This document shows positions 1-10,055 of a stretch of DNA of 64,000 nucleotides, piece by piece. The notes below the pieces were generated by a model. The model was not told the DNA's origin and did not search any database. It saw only the letters and a program-made list of their open reading frames with translations. The position numbers and the translations under genes are program-made. The stretch is from Pseudomonas sp. (GTDB lineage Bacteria > Pseudomonadota > Gammaproteobacteria > Pseudomonadales > Pseudomonadaceae): assembly GCF_030684895.1 (NCBI RefSeq), contig NZ_JAUXXP010000046.1:1-64000 (forward strand), in the 5' to 3' direction. Position 1 is the first letter of the stretch, and each line of letters starts with the position of its first letter.

Positions 1-1
1 A

Positions 2-373
2 ATCGTCGAGCTGCGTTGCAGCTACGACGAAAACACCCTGGGCAAGAACCCCGAAGGCCGCAAGGTCAAGGGCGTGATCCACTGGGTGCCAGCGGCTGAA
101 AGCGTTGAGTGCGAAGTGCGCCTGTACGACCGCCTGTTCCGCTCTGCCAACCCGGAGAAAGACGAAGAGGGCGGCAGCTTCCTCGATAACATCAACCCGG
201 ATTCGCTGGTGGTGCTCAAGGGCTGTCGCGCCGAGCCATCCCTGGCCGAAGCCGCGCCAGAAGAACGCTTCCAGTTCGAGCGCGAAGGCTACTTCTGCGC
301 CGACATCAAGGACAGCAAGCCGGGTGCGCCCGTCTTCAACCGTACCGTAACGCTGCGCGATTCCTGGGCTTAA
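2..373 (+). CDS. glnS: Glutaminyl-tRNA synthetase, C-terminal part (5' end outside window)
   Basis: The gene enters from the left edge and only about the last 123 codons are present. The readable part is the anticodon-binding beta-barrel region of bacterial GlnS, with the typical HWVPA stretch early and the ending [12 protein letters not shown]. The enzyme charges tRNA-Gln with glutamine in the cytoplasm. The catalytic Rossmann domain lies outside the window. cysS follows 62 bp downstream on the same strand; the glnS-cysS order is the usual one in Pseudomonas, which supports the call. Nothing odd is seen in the visible part. Confidence 0.95.
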   Translation: MVELRCSYDENTLGKNPEGRKVKGVIHWVPAAESVECEVRLYDRLFRSANPEKDEEGGSFLDNINPDSLVVLKGCRAEPSLAEAAPEERFQFEREGYFCADIKDSKPGAPVFNRTVTLRDSWA

Positions 374-435
374 TCAAGCCGAACGTGCCATAGACCGGGC
401 CAGTGCGCTGGCCCGTGGTTTTCCAAGGAACCCCG

Positions 436-1818
436 ATGCTCTCGATCTACAACACGCTGACCAAAAGCAAAGATGTTTTCAAACCGCTGGTGGGTAACCA
501 GGTGCGCATGTATGTGTGCGGCATGACGGTTTACGACTTCTGTCATATCGGTCATGCGCGGGTGATGGTGGCGTTCGATGTGGTGACTCGCTGGCTGCGT
601 CATCGCGGCTATGAGGTGACCTACGTGCGCAATATCACCGACATCGACGACAAGATCATCAAACGCGCCAATGACAACGGCGAGCCGTTTGAGGCGCTGG
701 TCGAGCGCATGATCGCGGCCATGCACGAAGACGAGGCGCGCCTGAATGTCCTGCGTCCGGATCAGGAGCCACGTGCCACCGGGCATATCGCCGGTATGCA
801 TCAGATGATCCAGACCCTGATCGACAAGGGCTTTGCCTATGCACCTGGCAATGGTGACGTGTACTACCGCGTTGGCAAGTTTGTCGGTTACGGCAAGTTG
901 TCGCGCAAGAAGATTGAAGACCTGAAGATCGGCGCACGCATTGAAGTGGACGAAGCCAAGCAGGACCCTCTGGATTTCGTGCTGTGGAAGGGCGTCAAAC
1001 CGGGCGAGCCGAGCTGGGAATCGCCCTGGGGCGCGGGCCGTCCAGGCTGGCATATCGAGTGCTCGGTAATGTCCACCTGCTGCCTGGGCGAGACCTTCGA
1101 TATCCATGGCGGCGGTCCTGATCTGGTGTTCCCGCACCACGAAAACGAGATCGCACAGAGCGAGGCGGCCACTGGCAAGCTTTACGCCAACGCCTGGATG
1201 CACGCCGGGGCGGTGCGCGTGGATGGCGAGAAGATGTCCAAATCCCTGGGCAACTTCTTCACCATCCGTGAAGTGCTGGAGAAGTATCACCCGGAAGTGG
1301 TGCGCTACCTGCTGGTGTCCAGCCATTACCGCAGCCCGATCAACTACTCCGAAGACAGCCTGCGCGAAGCCAAGGGTGCGCTGGAGCGTTTCTACAACGC
1401 GCTCAAGGGCCTGCCCGATACTGCACCATCAGGCGGTGAAGCCTTTGTCGAGCGCTTCGCCACGGCCATGGATGACGACTTCAACTCGCCGGAAGCCTGC
1501 GCCGTGTTGTTCGAGCTGGCCCGCGAGATCAATCGCCTGCGTGAAAACGATGTGCAGGCCGCAGCCGGCTTGGCAGCGCGCTTGAAGGAACTGGCTGGAG
1601 TGCTGGGTGTGCTGCAGCTGGAGCCCGAGGCTTTCCTGCAGGCCGGTGCCGCCGGCAAGGTTGATGCTGCCGAGGTTGAAGCCTTGATCGCCGCACGTCT
1701 GCAGGCTCGCGCTGAGAAGAACTGGGGCGAGTCCGACCGTATCCGCGACCAGCTCACCGCCATGGGCGTGGTGCTGGAAGATGGCAAGGGTGCGACCACC
1801 TGGCGTTTGGCTGACTAG
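436..1818 (+). CDS. cysS: Cysteinyl-tRNA synthetase
   Basis: Class I synthetase of 460 residues that activates cysteine and loads tRNA-Cys. The sequence shows the zinc-ligand Cys28 in YVCGMTVYD, the HIGH motif at residues 37-40, the GWHIECSVM and [15 protein letters not shown] segments that carry further zinc ligands, and the KMSKS signature in EKMSKSLGN near residue 267. Length matches the family. I chose the ATG at 436 because it starts MLSIYNTLT as in homologues and has an AAGGA just upstream; an in-frame ATG at 403 would add 11 residues without family support. A rho-independent terminator follows. Confidence 0.97.
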   Translation: MLSIYNTLTKSKDVFKPLVGNQVRMYVCGMTVYDFCHIGHARVMVAFDVVTRWLRHRGYEVTYVRNITDIDDKIIKRANDNGEPFEALVERMIAAMHEDEARLNVLRPDQEPRATGHIAGMHQMIQTLIDKGFAYAPGNGDVYYRVGKFVGYGKLSRKKIEDLKIGARIEVDEAKQDPLDFVLWKGVKPGEPSWESPWGAGRPGWHIECSVMSTCCLGETFDIHGGGPDLVFPHHENEIAQSEAATGKLYANAWMHAGAVRVDGEKMSKSLGNFFTIREVLEKYHPEVVRYLLVSSHYRSPINYSEDSLREAKGALERFYNALKGLPDTAPSGGEAFVERFATAMDDDFNSPEACAVLFELAREINRLRENDVQAAAGLAARLKELAGVLGVLQLEPEAFLQAGAAGKVDAAEVEALIAARLQARAEKNWGESDRIRDQLTAMGVVLEDGKGATTWRLAD

Positions 1819-1871
1819 CTCAGTTGCTGGACTGAAAAGGCTGCTTTTGAGCGTAATGCTGCTCATATAAG

Positions 1872-1915
1872 AAAAATGCCGCTTCTGCGTTGCCAGGGAA
1901 GTGGCATTTTTTTGT
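1872..1915 (+). terminator. Rho-independent terminator after cysS
   Basis: An AAAAATGCC arm and a GGCATTTTTTT arm flank a loop of about 17 bases, about 55 bp beyond the cysS stop. The T tract on the plus strand fits termination of cysS transcription. Confidence 0.75.
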
Positions 1916-1927
1916 GCTAAAGAACAG

Positions 1928-2066
1928 TTGAGTTGAGGAGCAGCGTGGCGAAGCCCAACGAGGCATGTTGTGATTTGTTGGGCTTCGCTGCGCTCAGCGC
2001 TAACCTACGCCTTATCGCCTCGCAACACGCAATGGGTACAAAGCCTTTTTGTTGGCCCGCATCCGG
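1928..2066 (+). repeat. Interspersed repeat of about 130 bp, copy 1
   Basis: This stretch closely matches 56330-56460: both have the TTGAGGAGC start, inverted arms GCGAAGCCCAAC and GTTGGGCTTCGC (1948-1959 and 1977-1988), then CGCAACACG, an ATGGGT segment and AGCCTTT at the end. A related tail (GGGTACATAGCC) is seen near 40735. It encodes no plausible protein and sits between the cysS terminator and the kdp control region. It looks like a non-autonomous palindromic element. Confidence 0.7.
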
Positions 2067-2071
2067 CGATC

Positions 2072-2121
2072 TTTACGCTTTCTTTATGCCTTGAGGCATC
2101 GCCCGCACTCGTTCCTTTACG
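2072..2121 (+). promoter_or_regulatory. Candidate KdpE binding boxes upstream of kdpF
   Basis: TTTACG at 2072-2077 and TTTATG at 2083-2088 are spaced by 11 bp, the spacing of the TTTATA/TTTACA pair that E. coli KdpE binds. A third TTTACG lies at 2116-2121, 33 bp (three times 11) further on, so all three fall on the same helix face. The nearest downstream gene is kdpF at 2178. I could not place a convincing -10/-35 pair. KdpE binding is inferred. Confidence 0.5.
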
Positions 2122-2177
2122 CCCTGGTTGCCGACAATTTGCCCTACGCGGTAGCCACCGTAACAAGGAGCAAACAC

Positions 2178-2267
2178 ATGAGCATTCTCGACGGGGTGTC
2201 CCTAGGCCTGGCCTTGGGACTTTTCATCTATTTGTTGGTTGCGCTGCTGCGCGCTGATCAGGCGTAG
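2178..2267 (+). CDS. kdpF: KdpF small membrane subunit of the Kdp potassium pump
   Basis: A 29-residue peptide that is almost all one hydrophobic helix ([16 protein letters not shown]) ending in basic/polar RADQA. KdpF stabilises the KdpFABC complex in the inner membrane. The start has a strong AAGGAG upstream, and the stop lies 8 bp before the kdpA start. The length and position at the head of kdpABC are the classical arrangement, so I call it despite its small size. Confidence 0.9.
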   Translation: MSILDGVSLGLALGLFIYLLVALLRADQA

Positions 2268-2275
2268 GGGTGCAT

Positions 2276-3976
2276 ATGCACAGTTACGATTTCACGTTGA
2301 TCCTGGCGTTCTTCGTCCTGGTTCTGCTGCCGGCGCCCTTTATCGGGCGTTACCTGTACCGCGTGATGGAAGGCGAAAAAACCTGGCTCAGCCCTGTGCT
2401 GCAGCCGGTCGAGCGGCTGTGCTACCGGCTTGCCGGGGTCGATAGCAACCGCGAGCAGGACTGGAAAACCTACAGCCTGGCGTTGTTGGCCTTCACCCTG
2501 ATCAGCCTGCTGACGCTGTTCGCCATTCTGATGCTGCAAGGCAGTTTGCCGCTCAACCCGCAGCAATTGCCCGGGTTGGAGTGGACGCTGGCGTTCAACA
2601 CCGCCGTGAGCTTTGTCACCAATACCAATTGGCAGGCGTATAGCGGCGAAGCGCAGATGAGCTACTTCAGCCAGATGGTTGGCCTGGGCGTGCAGAACTT
2701 CGTCAGCCCGGCAGTCGGTCTGGCCGTGCTGGTGGTGTTTTGCCGCGGCATCGCCCGGCGTTCGAGCAATAGCGTCGGCAACTTCTGGGTCGACCTGACC
2801 CGCGCCACGCTCTACGGCCTGCTGCCGTTCTGCCTGGTTCTGGCGCTGTTTCTGGTGTGGCAGGGCGTGCCACAAACCTTCCTCGAATACGTCACTGCGC
2901 ACACCATCGGCGGCACCGATCAGGTTGTGCCGCTGGGTCCTGCAGCCAGCCAGATTGCCATCAAGCAGCTAGGCACCAACGGCGGCGGTTTCTTCGGCGT
3001 CAACTCGGCGCATCCGTTCGAGAACCCCACGGCCTGGAGCAACCTGTTCGAGGTGGCCTCGATCATCCTGATTCCCGCTGCGCTGCTGTTCACCTTTGGC
3101 CATTACGTCAAAGACCTGCGCCAGAGCCGCGCGCTGCTGGCCTGCATGCTGATTCTGTTCAGCATTGGTCTGGGCGGCACCCTGTATGCCGAGCATCAGC
3201 CGAACCCGGCGCTGGCTGGCTTGCCGATTGAGCAAAGCGGTTCGCTGGAAGGTAAGGAAAGCCGCTTCGGCACCACGGCCTCGGCGCTGTGGGCTGTGAC
3301 CACCACGGCCGCCTCCAACGGCTCGGTCAATGCGATGCACGACAGCTTCAGTGCACTGGGCGGGATGATTCCGCTGTTCAACATGATGCTTGGCGAGGTG
3401 ATCTTCGGCGGTGTCGGTGCTGGCCTCTACGGCATGCTGTTGTTTGTGCTGATCGCGGTGTTCCTTGCCGGCTTGATGATCGGCCGCACCCCGGAATACC
3501 TCGGCAAGAAGCTTGAGGCGCGCGAAGTACGCCTGCTGGTGGCCACCTTGCTGGTGATGCCGCTTGGTGTGCTGGTTCTGGGCGCCCTTGCGGCCACTCT
3601 GCCAGGACCTGCTGAATCCATCACCAACCCAGGTGCGCATGGCCTTAGCCAGGTTCTCTATGCCTACACCTCGGGCACCGGCAACAACGGTTCAGCTTTT
3701 GCCGGCTTTGGCGCGGGCACCCCGTACCACAACCTGATGATTGGCCTGGCCATGCTGCTTGGGCGCTTCGGTTACATCCTGCCGATTCTGGCGATTGCTG
3801 GCAGCCTGGCGGCGAAGAAACGCTCGCCGGTGGGCAGCAACAGCTTCCCGACTCACGGCCCGCTGTTTGTCACCCTGCTGACCCTGACCGTTGTACTGAT
3901 CGGCGGTCTGACCTTCCTGCCGGCACTGGCCCTGGGCCCGATTGCCGAGCACCTGACTCTATTCCAGGGCTTCTAA
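2276..3976 (+). CDS. kdpA: Potassium-transporting ATPase subunit A (KdpA)
   Basis: The 566-residue channel-like subunit of the high-affinity K+ pump. It has about ten membrane segments and the repeated selectivity-filter loops, recognisable as [11 protein letters not shown] (near residue 235), [16 protein letters not shown] and [13 protein letters not shown]. The start MHSYDFTL matches homologues; a GTG six bases upstream would add only MH. It picks up K+ from the periplasm and hands it to KdpB. It sits 8 bp after kdpF and 9 bp before kdpB, so one transcript is expected. Full length, no lesion seen. Confidence 0.97.
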   Translation: MHSYDFTLILAFFVLVLLPAPFIGRYLYRVMEGEKTWLSPVLQPVERLCYRLAGVDSNREQDWKTYSLALLAFTLISLLTLFAILMLQGSLPLNPQQLPGLEWTLAFNTAVSFVTNTNWQAYSGEAQMSYFSQMVGLGVQNFVSPAVGLAVLVVFCRGIARRSSNSVGNFWVDLTRATLYGLLPFCLVLALFLVWQGVPQTFLEYVTAHTIGGTDQVVPLGPAASQIAIKQLGTNGGGFFGVNSAHPFENPTAWSNLFEVASIILIPAALLFTFGHYVKDLRQSRALLACMLILFSIGLGGTLYAEHQPNPALAGLPIEQSGSLEGKESRFGTTASALWAVTTTAASNGSVNAMHDSFSALGGMIPLFNMMLGEVIFGGVGAGLYGMLLFVLIAVFLAGLMIGRTPEYLGKKLEAREVRLLVATLLVMPLGVLVLGALAATLPGPAESITNPGAHGLSQVLYAYTSGTGNNGSAFAGFGAGTPYHNLMIGLAMLLGRFGYILPILAIAGSLAAKKRSPVGSNSFPTHGPLFVTLLTLTVVLIGGLTFLPALALGPIAEHLTLFQGF

Positions 3977-3985
3977 GGGAGAACC

Positions 3986-6040
3986 ATGATGAATGCCCGT
4001 ACTGAACCTGCGCTGAACAGCGCCCAGCAACACCCGAAAACCTCGCTCGCCGCCTTGTGGAAGCCGGCGCTGCGCCAGGCTTTCGTCAAGCTTGATCCGC
4101 GCCAGCTGCTGCGCTCGCCGGTGATGCTGGTGGTTGAACTCACAGCGGTGGTGACCACCGTGCTGTGCTTTATCCCCAACCCTCAGGTCTCCACTGGCCT
4201 GGCCGTGCAGATTGCCCTGTGGCTGTGGTTTACCGTGCTGTTTGCCAACTTCGCCGAAGCGCTGGCTGAAGGCCGTGGCAAAGCTCGCGCTGACAGCCTC
4301 AAAGCCGGCAGTCAGGGGCTGAATGCGCGGCGTAAGAAGGGTCAGCAGTTCGAGACCGTGGCAGCCAGCAGCCTGCGCCGGGGCGATATCGTGCGGGTCG
4401 AGGCCGGCGAGCTGATCCCTGGTGATGGCGAAGTCGTCGAAGGCATCGCCGCAGTCAACGAAGCGGCGATTACCGGCGAATCCGCGCCGGTAATCCGCGA
4501 GTCCGGTGGCGACCGTTCGGCCGTTACCGGCAACACCCGGGTGGTCTCCGACTGGCTGCTGGTACAGATCACTGCCAACCCCGGCGAGTCGACCCTGGAC
4601 CGGATGATCGCCCTGGTCGAAGGCGCCAAGCGGCAGAAGACGCCCAACGAAGTGGCGCTGGATATTCTGCTGATCGGCCTGACTTTGATCTTCCTGCTGG
4701 TGGTGGCGACGCTGCAGCCCTTCGCTCGTTACTCTGGCGGCGATCTGCCGCTGGTGTACTTGGTGGCGCTGCTGGTGACGTTGATTCCGACCACCATCGG
4801 CGGCTTGCTCTCGGCCATCGGCATCGCCGGCATGGATCGCCTGGTGCGCCTGAATGTGATCGCCAAGTCCGGCCGCGCGGTGGAAGCAGCGGGGGATGTG
4901 CATGTGCTGCTGCTCGACAAAACCGGCACCATCACCTTCGGTAACCGCCGGTGCAGCGCGCTGTACAAGGCGCCAGGGGTCTCCGGCAAGCTGCTCAGCG
5001 ATGCCGCATTGTTGGCTTCGCTGGCGGATGACACTGCCGAAGGCAAGTCGATTGTCGAATACCTGCGTGCGCTGAATAGCATGGTTGAGCCTGAGCGCAG
5101 TGCGATCAAATCGATTGCCTTCAGTGCCGAGACGCGCCTCTCCGGCGCCGACTACAACGGCCACAGTTACCGCAAGGGTGCAGTGGATGCGGTGCTGCTG
5201 TATCTGGGTATCCAGCGCAGCGACGTGCCGCCGGTATTGGCCCGTGAAATCGAAAAGATCGCCCAGAGCGGCGGTACTCCCTTGCTGGTAGCCGGTGACG
5301 GTCAGTTGCTCGGCGCCATTCACCTCAAGGACGTGGTCAAACCGGGTATCCGTGAACGCTTTGCCGAGCTGCGCGCCATGGGCATCCGCACCGTGATGGT
5401 GACCGGCGACAACCCGCTGACCGCCGCCGCCATCGCCGCTGAAGCGGGCGTGGATGATGTGATCGCCGAAGCCACGCCAGAGAAGAAGCTGCAACGCATC
5501 CGCAGTGAGCAGGCCGAAGGCAAGATGGTCGCCATGTGCGGTGACGGTGCCAACGACGCCCCGGCGCTGGCCCAGGCCGATGTGGGCCTGGCGATGAACG
5601 ACGGCACCCAGGCGGCGCGAGAGGCGGCGAATCTGGTCGACTTGGACAGTGATCCGACCAAGTTGCTCGACGTGGTGCAGGTAGGCAAAGAGCTGCTGGT
5701 GACCCGTGGCGCGCTGACCACCTTCTCGGTGGCCAACGATGTGGCCAAGTACTTCGCCATTCTTCCGGCGCTGTTTGCCGGCATCTACCCGCAGCTTGGC
5801 GCGCTCAACCTGATGCAGCTGCACAGCCCGCAGAGCGCGATTCTCTCGGCGATTGTGTTTAACGCGCTGATCATCGTCGCGCTGATTCCGCTGGCCCTGC
5901 GCGGGGTGCGGGTAAAAGCCGCCGATGCCGCCAGCCTGCTACGGCGCAACCTGTTGATCTACGGCCTGGGCGGCCTGCTGGCGCCCTTTGTCGGGATCAA
6001 GCTGATTGACCTGCTGTTGGTGGCCGTCGGCCTCGTTTAA
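3986..6040 (+). CDS. kdpB: Potassium-transporting ATPase subunit B (KdpB)
   Basis: The catalytic P-type ATPase subunit, 684 residues. Visible motifs in order are TGES (near residue 163, dephosphorylation loop), the phosphorylated aspartate D311 in [10 protein letters not shown], the nucleotide-binding region, and the hinge [10 protein letters not shown] (near 518). Several membrane helices flank these, with the polar [21 protein letters not shown] region where other P-type pumps carry the PEGL/CPC ion site. It hydrolyses ATP to drive K+ import with KdpA and KdpC. Two ATGs in tandem (3986, 3989) are possible starts. A palindromic repeat separates it from kdpC. Confidence 0.97.
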   Translation: MMNARTEPALNSAQQHPKTSLAALWKPALRQAFVKLDPRQLLRSPVMLVVELTAVVTTVLCFIPNPQVSTGLAVQIALWLWFTVLFANFAEALAEGRGKARADSLKAGSQGLNARRKKGQQFETVAASSLRRGDIVRVEAGELIPGDGEVVEGIAAVNEAAITGESAPVIRESGGDRSAVTGNTRVVSDWLLVQITANPGESTLDRMIALVEGAKRQKTPNEVALDILLIGLTLIFLLVVATLQPFARYSGGDLPLVYLVALLVTLIPTTIGGLLSAIGIAGMDRLVRLNVIAKSGRAVEAAGDVHVLLLDKTGTITFGNRRCSALYKAPGVSGKLLSDAALLASLADDTAEGKSIVEYLRALNSMVEPERSAIKSIAFSAETRLSGADYNGHSYRKGAVDAVLLYLGIQRSDVPPVLAREIEKIAQSGGTPLLVAGDGQLLGAIHLKDVVKPGIRERFAELRAMGIRTVMVTGDNPLTAAAIAAEAGVDDVIAEATPEKKLQRIRSEQAEGKMVAMCGDGANDAPALAQADVGLAMNDGTQAAREAANLVDLDSDPTKLLDVVQVGKELLVTRGALTTFSVANDVAKYFAILPALFAGIYPQLGALNLMQLHSPQSAILSAIVFNALIIVALIPLALRGVRVKAADAASLLRRNLLIYGLGGLLAPFVGIKLIDLLLVAVGLV

Positions 6041-6053
6041 GCACCCGTAATCC

Positions 6054-6105
6054 GTAGCCCGGATGCAATCCGGGAGATCCCGTCCCCGGATTACATCCGG
6101 GCTAC
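6054..6105. repeat. Palindromic repeat between kdpB and kdpC
   Basis: Two inverted arms, GTAGCCCGGATGCAATCCGGG and its imperfect complement ending in CATCCGGGCTAC, form a near-perfect hairpin inside the operon. The GTAGCCCGGATG core is a common extragenic palindrome type in gammaproteobacteria. The 85-bp kdpB-kdpC gap it occupies is unusually long for a kdp operon. Confidence 0.75.
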
Positions 6106-6125
6106 ACCAAATCTGGAGATTTATC

Positions 6126-6692
6126 ATGCTCAAACAACTCCGCCCAGCCATTAGCGTGCTGGCGTTTATGACCCTGGTCACCGGCGTGGTCTATCCGCTG
6201 ACCGTTACCGGTGTGGCACAGCTGGCGTTCCCGGCGCAGGCGGGTGGCAGCCTGTTACGTAATCAACAAGGTGAGGTGCTCGGCAGTGCGTTACTGGCAC
6301 AACCTTTCGAGGGCGCGCAGTGGTTTCAGCCGCGCCTATCGGCCGGTGATTACGCCACCGTAGCCAGCGGTGCGAGCAACCTGGCACCGAGCAACCCGGC
6401 GTTGGCCGAGCGTATCGCTGCAGATGCTCAGCGCTTGCAGGCTGAAGGCCAGGGCGCAGTGCCCATGCAACTGGTGACCACCTCCGGCAGCGGTCTCGAC
6501 CCGCATCTGTCACCCGAGGCCGCCCGTTATCAGGTGGCACGTATTGCTGCGGCCCGTGGCATTGCCCCAGTCAGCCTGCAACGGCTGATTGAACAGCATG
6601 TGGAAAGGCCACTGGTTGGCCCGGCAGTGGTCAACGTGCTGGCGCTTAACCTGGCGCTGGCCGACAATTCGCCTCCCGCCAAAGCTGAGTAA
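6126..6692 (+). CDS. kdpC: Potassium-transporting ATPase subunit C (KdpC)
   Basis: 188-residue accessory subunit with one N-terminal membrane helix ([22 protein letters not shown]) and a periplasmic domain holding the family motifs [17 protein letters not shown] and [16 protein letters not shown]. It is thought to help ATP binding by KdpB. I start at 6126, where MLKQLRPA begins like homologues and GGAGA lies upstream; an upstream in-frame ATG lies inside the palindromic repeat and is not credible. kdpD starts 5 bp after the stop. Confidence 0.96.
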   Translation: MLKQLRPAISVLAFMTLVTGVVYPLTVTGVAQLAFPAQAGGSLLRNQQGEVLGSALLAQPFEGAQWFQPRLSAGDYATVASGASNLAPSNPALAERIAADAQRLQAEGQGAVPMQLVTTSGSGLDPHLSPEAARYQVARIAAARGIAPVSLQRLIEQHVERPLVGPAVVNVLALNLALADNSPPAKAE

Positions 6693-6697
6693 CCTGC

Positions 6698-9352
6698 ATG
6701 AGTGATGCTGTACGCGCCGATGCCCTGCTCGATGAGATGCCGCGAGAAGGGCGTGGCCGGTTAAAGGTCTTTCTCGGTGCGGCACCTGGCGTGGGCAAGA
6801 CCTACGCCATGTTGCAGGCGGCGCAGGCGCAGTTGCGCCAGGGCGTCGACCTGCGCGTGGGCGTGGTGGAAACCCATGGCCGCGCGGAAACCGAGGCGAT
6901 GCTTACCGGCTTGCCACAACAACCGCAGCAGCGTCTGGAATACCGTGGCGTGGCGCTGAGCGAGATGGACCTTGACGGCATTCTGGCCAAGCCGCCAAAG
7001 CTGCTGTTGGTCGATGAGCTGGCCCACAGCAATGCCCCCGGCAGCCGCCACAGCAAGCGCTGGCAGGATGTGCAGGAGCTGCTAGATGCCGGCATCGATG
7101 TGTACACCACGGTCAACGTCCAGCACCTCGAAGCGCTGAATGATCAGGTGCGTGATATCACCGGCGTGCAGGTGCGCGAAACCTTGCCGGACTGGGTGCT
7201 GCAGGAAGCCGACGAGATTCTGCTGATCGACCTGCCGCCGCGCGAGCTGCTGGAGCGTCTGCGTGAGGGCAAGGTGTACGTGCCGGAACAGGCGCGCGCC
7301 GCCATCGATGCGTTTTTCAGTCAGACCAACCTCACGGCGTTGCGCGAACTGGCGATGCAGACTGCTGCGGCGCGGGTCGATGCGGACCTCAGCCGGCGCT
7401 ACCGCCAGCAGGGCCAGCAAGCGCCTGCGCTGCGTGGCCGCCTGCTGGTCGGCATCGACGGCGATGCCCAGGCCGAGCGCCTGGTACGGCATGCCTGCCG
7501 GGTGGCCGAGCGCCGTCATCTGCCCTGGTCGGTCGTGTATGTGGACACCGGCGGTGAGCGTGACGAAACCCGCTTGAGCTACCTGCAAGGCGCGCAGCAA
7601 TTGGCCGAACGTCTGGGCGGCGAGGTGGTCAGCCTGCGCGGCGGCGAGGTGGCGAAAACCCTGATCGAGCATGCCCGCGAACGGCGCGCCAGCCTGATTC
7701 TGGTTGGCCGCAGCCGGCAACGGCTGCGGCGTATCTGGCGCCTTGGCCGGGGCCTGGCAGAGCGTCTGCTGCAGCACGGGCAGGGCCTGGAAATCAGCGT
7801 GCTGGATACTGAGGCGAGTCATGCCCCAGCGCTGTCGCGGCGGCGCCAGCCGGTGGTCTGGCGTGACTACCTTCTGGCGCTGATAGCTACGCTGCTGGCC
7901 TCAGCCGTGGCGCTGGGCTTATCCCGCGTGCTGGAACTGCCGAATATTTCGTTGATCCTGCTGGCAGCGGTATTGGTGGTGGCGGTGCGTAGCAGCCTGG
8001 GCCCGGCCATGGCGTGCGCCGGGCTTTCGTTTCTGGCATACAACTTTCTGTTTATCCCGCCGACTCTGACCCTGACCATCGACCGTCAGCAGGATGTGCT
8101 GACCCTGTTGTTCTTTCTGCTGATGGCCGGGCTGACCGGCAATCTGGCCAGCCGCCAGCGCCAGCAACTGCAGGCCCTGCGTGAGACGCAGCGGGAAACC
8201 AGCGCACTGCTGGAACTGTCGCGCAAACTGACAGCGGCCACTGACCGTCAGGCGGTGCTGGCTGCGGCCATGCAGCAGCTGGGCCTGTGGCAGGACGTCG
8301 AGGTCAGCTTGCTGTCGCGTAGCCCGGATGCGCTGTGGAAGGTGGAGGCGGGGGCGCAGCGCCTGCTCACTGATCTGGAACGCGCGGCGGCGGATTGGTC
8401 CTGGCAGCACGATCAGCCGGCTGGGTTGGGTACCGGCACCTTGCCGGACGGGCGCTGGTGGTGGTTGCCGCTATCCGGCGAAGAAGGGCCGTTGTTGCTG
8501 CTCGGTATCAGCCCCAAGGACGGCAGGAGCTTACCTGCCGAACGACGGCGTCTGCTCACGGCGCTGGGCCAACCCTTGGCCCAGGCCCTGGAACGCGCGC
8601 AGCTGGCCGAGGATCTGGAGGCCGCGCGCCTGCATGGGCAAACCGAGGAGCTGCGCAGCGCGCTGCTGGCCTCGGTCTCCCATGACCTGCGCACACCGCT
8701 GACCGCCATGCGCGGCTCAATCGACAGCCTGCTGGCGCTTGGCGAGCAGATTCCCCTGGCGGATCGCCGCGAGCTGCTGGAAGGCACCCGCGATGAGGCA
8801 GAACGCCTCGATCGCTATATCCAGAACCTGCTGGACATGACCCGCCTGGGCCACGGCGGTTTGAAGTTGGAGCGGGATTGGGTGGCGCCGGCGGATGTTG
8901 TCGCCAGTGCGACCCAGCGGCTGCGCCCGGTATTGTCCGCGTTGCAGCTGGAAATACAGGTGCCGCAAGAGTTGCCGCTACTCTATGTGCATGCCGCGTT
9001 GATTGAGCAGGCGTTGGTCAATGTGCTGGAGAATGCCGCGCGCTTTTCCCCGCCCCAGGGCCGTTTACGGGTGGCCATCGAGGCGGATGCCGCAGAGCTG
9101 CGCTTTATTGTCAGTGACCAGGGGCCGGGTATTCCCGAACACGAGCGCACGAAGATTTTCGATATGTTCTACACCGCCGCCCGTGGTGATCGCGGTGGCC
9201 AGGGCACTGGTCTGGGCCTGGCGATCTGCCAGGGGATGCTCGGCGCACATGGTGGCCGAGTGACGGTGGGCGAAGGGCTGGATGGCCTGGGTGCAAGCCT
9301 GACCCTGCACCTGCCGTTGCACACGCAGCCACAGATGGAAGACGAACAGTGA
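6698..9352 (+). CDS. kdpD: Osmosensitive K+ channel sensor histidine kinase KdpD
   Basis: 884 residues with the full KdpD layout: the cytoplasmic KdpD domain with Walker A GAAPGVGKT (27-35) and the DELAHSN Walker-B-like segment, a universal-stress-protein domain around 245-375, four membrane helices around 393-480, a GAF-like linker, then the kinase with H-box SVSHDLRTPL (His near 661), the N-box in NVLENAARFS and the G-box DQGPGIPE. It senses low K+ or turgor and phosphorylates KdpE. It lies in the same operon as kdpFABC and ends 10 bp before kdpE. Confidence 0.96.
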   Translation: MSDAVRADALLDEMPREGRGRLKVFLGAAPGVGKTYAMLQAAQAQLRQGVDLRVGVVETHGRAETEAMLTGLPQQPQQRLEYRGVALSEMDLDGILAKPPKLLLVDELAHSNAPGSRHSKRWQDVQELLDAGIDVYTTVNVQHLEALNDQVRDITGVQVRETLPDWVLQEADEILLIDLPPRELLERLREGKVYVPEQARAAIDAFFSQTNLTALRELAMQTAAARVDADLSRRYRQQGQQAPALRGRLLVGIDGDAQAERLVRHACRVAERRHLPWSVVYVDTGGERDETRLSYLQGAQQLAERLGGEVVSLRGGEVAKTLIEHARERRASLILVGRSRQRLRRIWRLGRGLAERLLQHGQGLEISVLDTEASHAPALSRRRQPVVWRDYLLALIATLLASAVALGLSRVLELPNISLILLAAVLVVAVRSSLGPAMACAGLSFLAYNFLFIPPTLTLTIDRQQDVLTLLFFLLMAGLTGNLASRQRQQLQALRETQRETSALLELSRKLTAATDRQAVLAAAMQQLGLWQDVEVSLLSRSPDALWKVEAGAQRLLTDLERAAADWSWQHDQPAGLGTGTLPDGRWWWLPLSGEEGPLLLLGISPKDGRSLPAERRRLLTALGQPLAQALERAQLAEDLEAARLHGQTEELRSALLASVSHDLRTPLTAMRGSIDSLLALGEQIPLADRRELLEGTRDEAERLDRYIQNLLDMTRLGHGGLKLERDWVAPADVVASATQRLRPVLSALQLEIQVPQELPLLYVHAALIEQALVNVLENAARFSPPQGRLRVAIEADAAELRFIVSDQGPGIPEHERTKIFDMFYTAARGDRGGQGTGLGLAICQGMLGAHGGRVTVGEGLDGLGASLTLHLPLHTQPQMEDEQ

Positions 9353-9362
9353 TGGATAGCCG

Positions 9363-10055
9363 ATGAGCCAAAACTCCGCGACCATTCTGGTCATCGACGA
9401 TGAAGCGCAGATTCGCAAGTTTCTGCGCATCAGCCTTACGGCCCAGGGCTACAAGGTGCTGGAAGGCGCTACGGGGCAGGAAGGTCTGGCCCAGGCCGCC
9501 TTGGGCAAGCCGGATCTGGTGGTGCTCGACCTCGGCCTGCCGGATATGGACGGCCAGCAGGTGCTGCGCGAGCTGCGCGCCTGGTCGCAGGTGCCGGTAC
9601 TGGTGCTCTCGGTGCGCGCCAGCGAGGGCGAAAAGGTCCTGGCGCTGGATGGCGGCGCGAATGACTACGTGACCAAACCGTTCGGTATTCAGGAATTCCT
9701 CGCCCGCGTGCGCGTGTTGCTGCGCCTGGCCGGCGGTGTGGAGCAGGCCAGCGCGGCGGTCAGCAGCGGCCCGCTGCAGGTGGATTTCGCCTACCGCCGA
9801 GTCAGCCTCGATGGTGTTGAAGTCAGCCTGACCCGTAAGGAATATGCGGTGCTGGCGCAACTGGCCAAACACATCGGCCGAGTGGTGACCCAGCAGCAAC
9901 TGCTCAAAGACATCTGGGGCCCAACCCACGGCGAGGACAGCCACTATCTGCGCGTGGTGGTCGGTCACTTACGGCAGAAACTCGGCGACGACCCCACCGC
10001 GCCGCGTTTTATCGTCACCGAAGCCGGCGTTGGCTATCGCTTGCGTGAAGCCTAG
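9363..10055 (+). CDS. kdpE: Response regulator KdpE
   Basis: 230-residue OmpR-family regulator: receiver domain with acidic pocket DDE near residues 13-15, phosphoacceptor D56 in VVLDLGLPD, the lysine in TKPF, then a winged-helix DNA-binding domain containing LTRKEYAVLAQL and the HYLRVVVGHLRQKLGDDP recognition region. It activates kdpFABC when phosphorylated by KdpD. Its stop overlaps by three bases the stop of the convergent patatin gene at CTAG. Confidence 0.96.
   Translation: MSQNSATILVIDDEAQIRKFLRISLTAQGYKVLEGATGQEGLAQAALGKPDLVVLDLGLPDMDGQQVLRELRAWSQVPVLVLSVRASEGEKVLALDGGANDYVTKPFGIQEFLARVRVLLRLAGGVEQASAAVSSGPLQVDFAYRRVSLDGVEVSLTRKEYAVLAQLAKHIGRVVTQQQLLKDIWGPTHGEDSHYLRVVVGHLRQKLGDDPTAPRFIVTEAGVGYRLREA

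Noticed and set aside
370-1326. 318-codon open frame antisense to cysS
   Set aside because: Overlaps the well-supported cysS gene fully and has no recognisable domain.
3959-5824. 621-codon open frame on the minus strand inside kdpB
   Set aside because: It is antisense to a complete kdpB and is rich in His, Gln and Arg, as expected from reading GC-rich coding DNA on the other strand; no family features.
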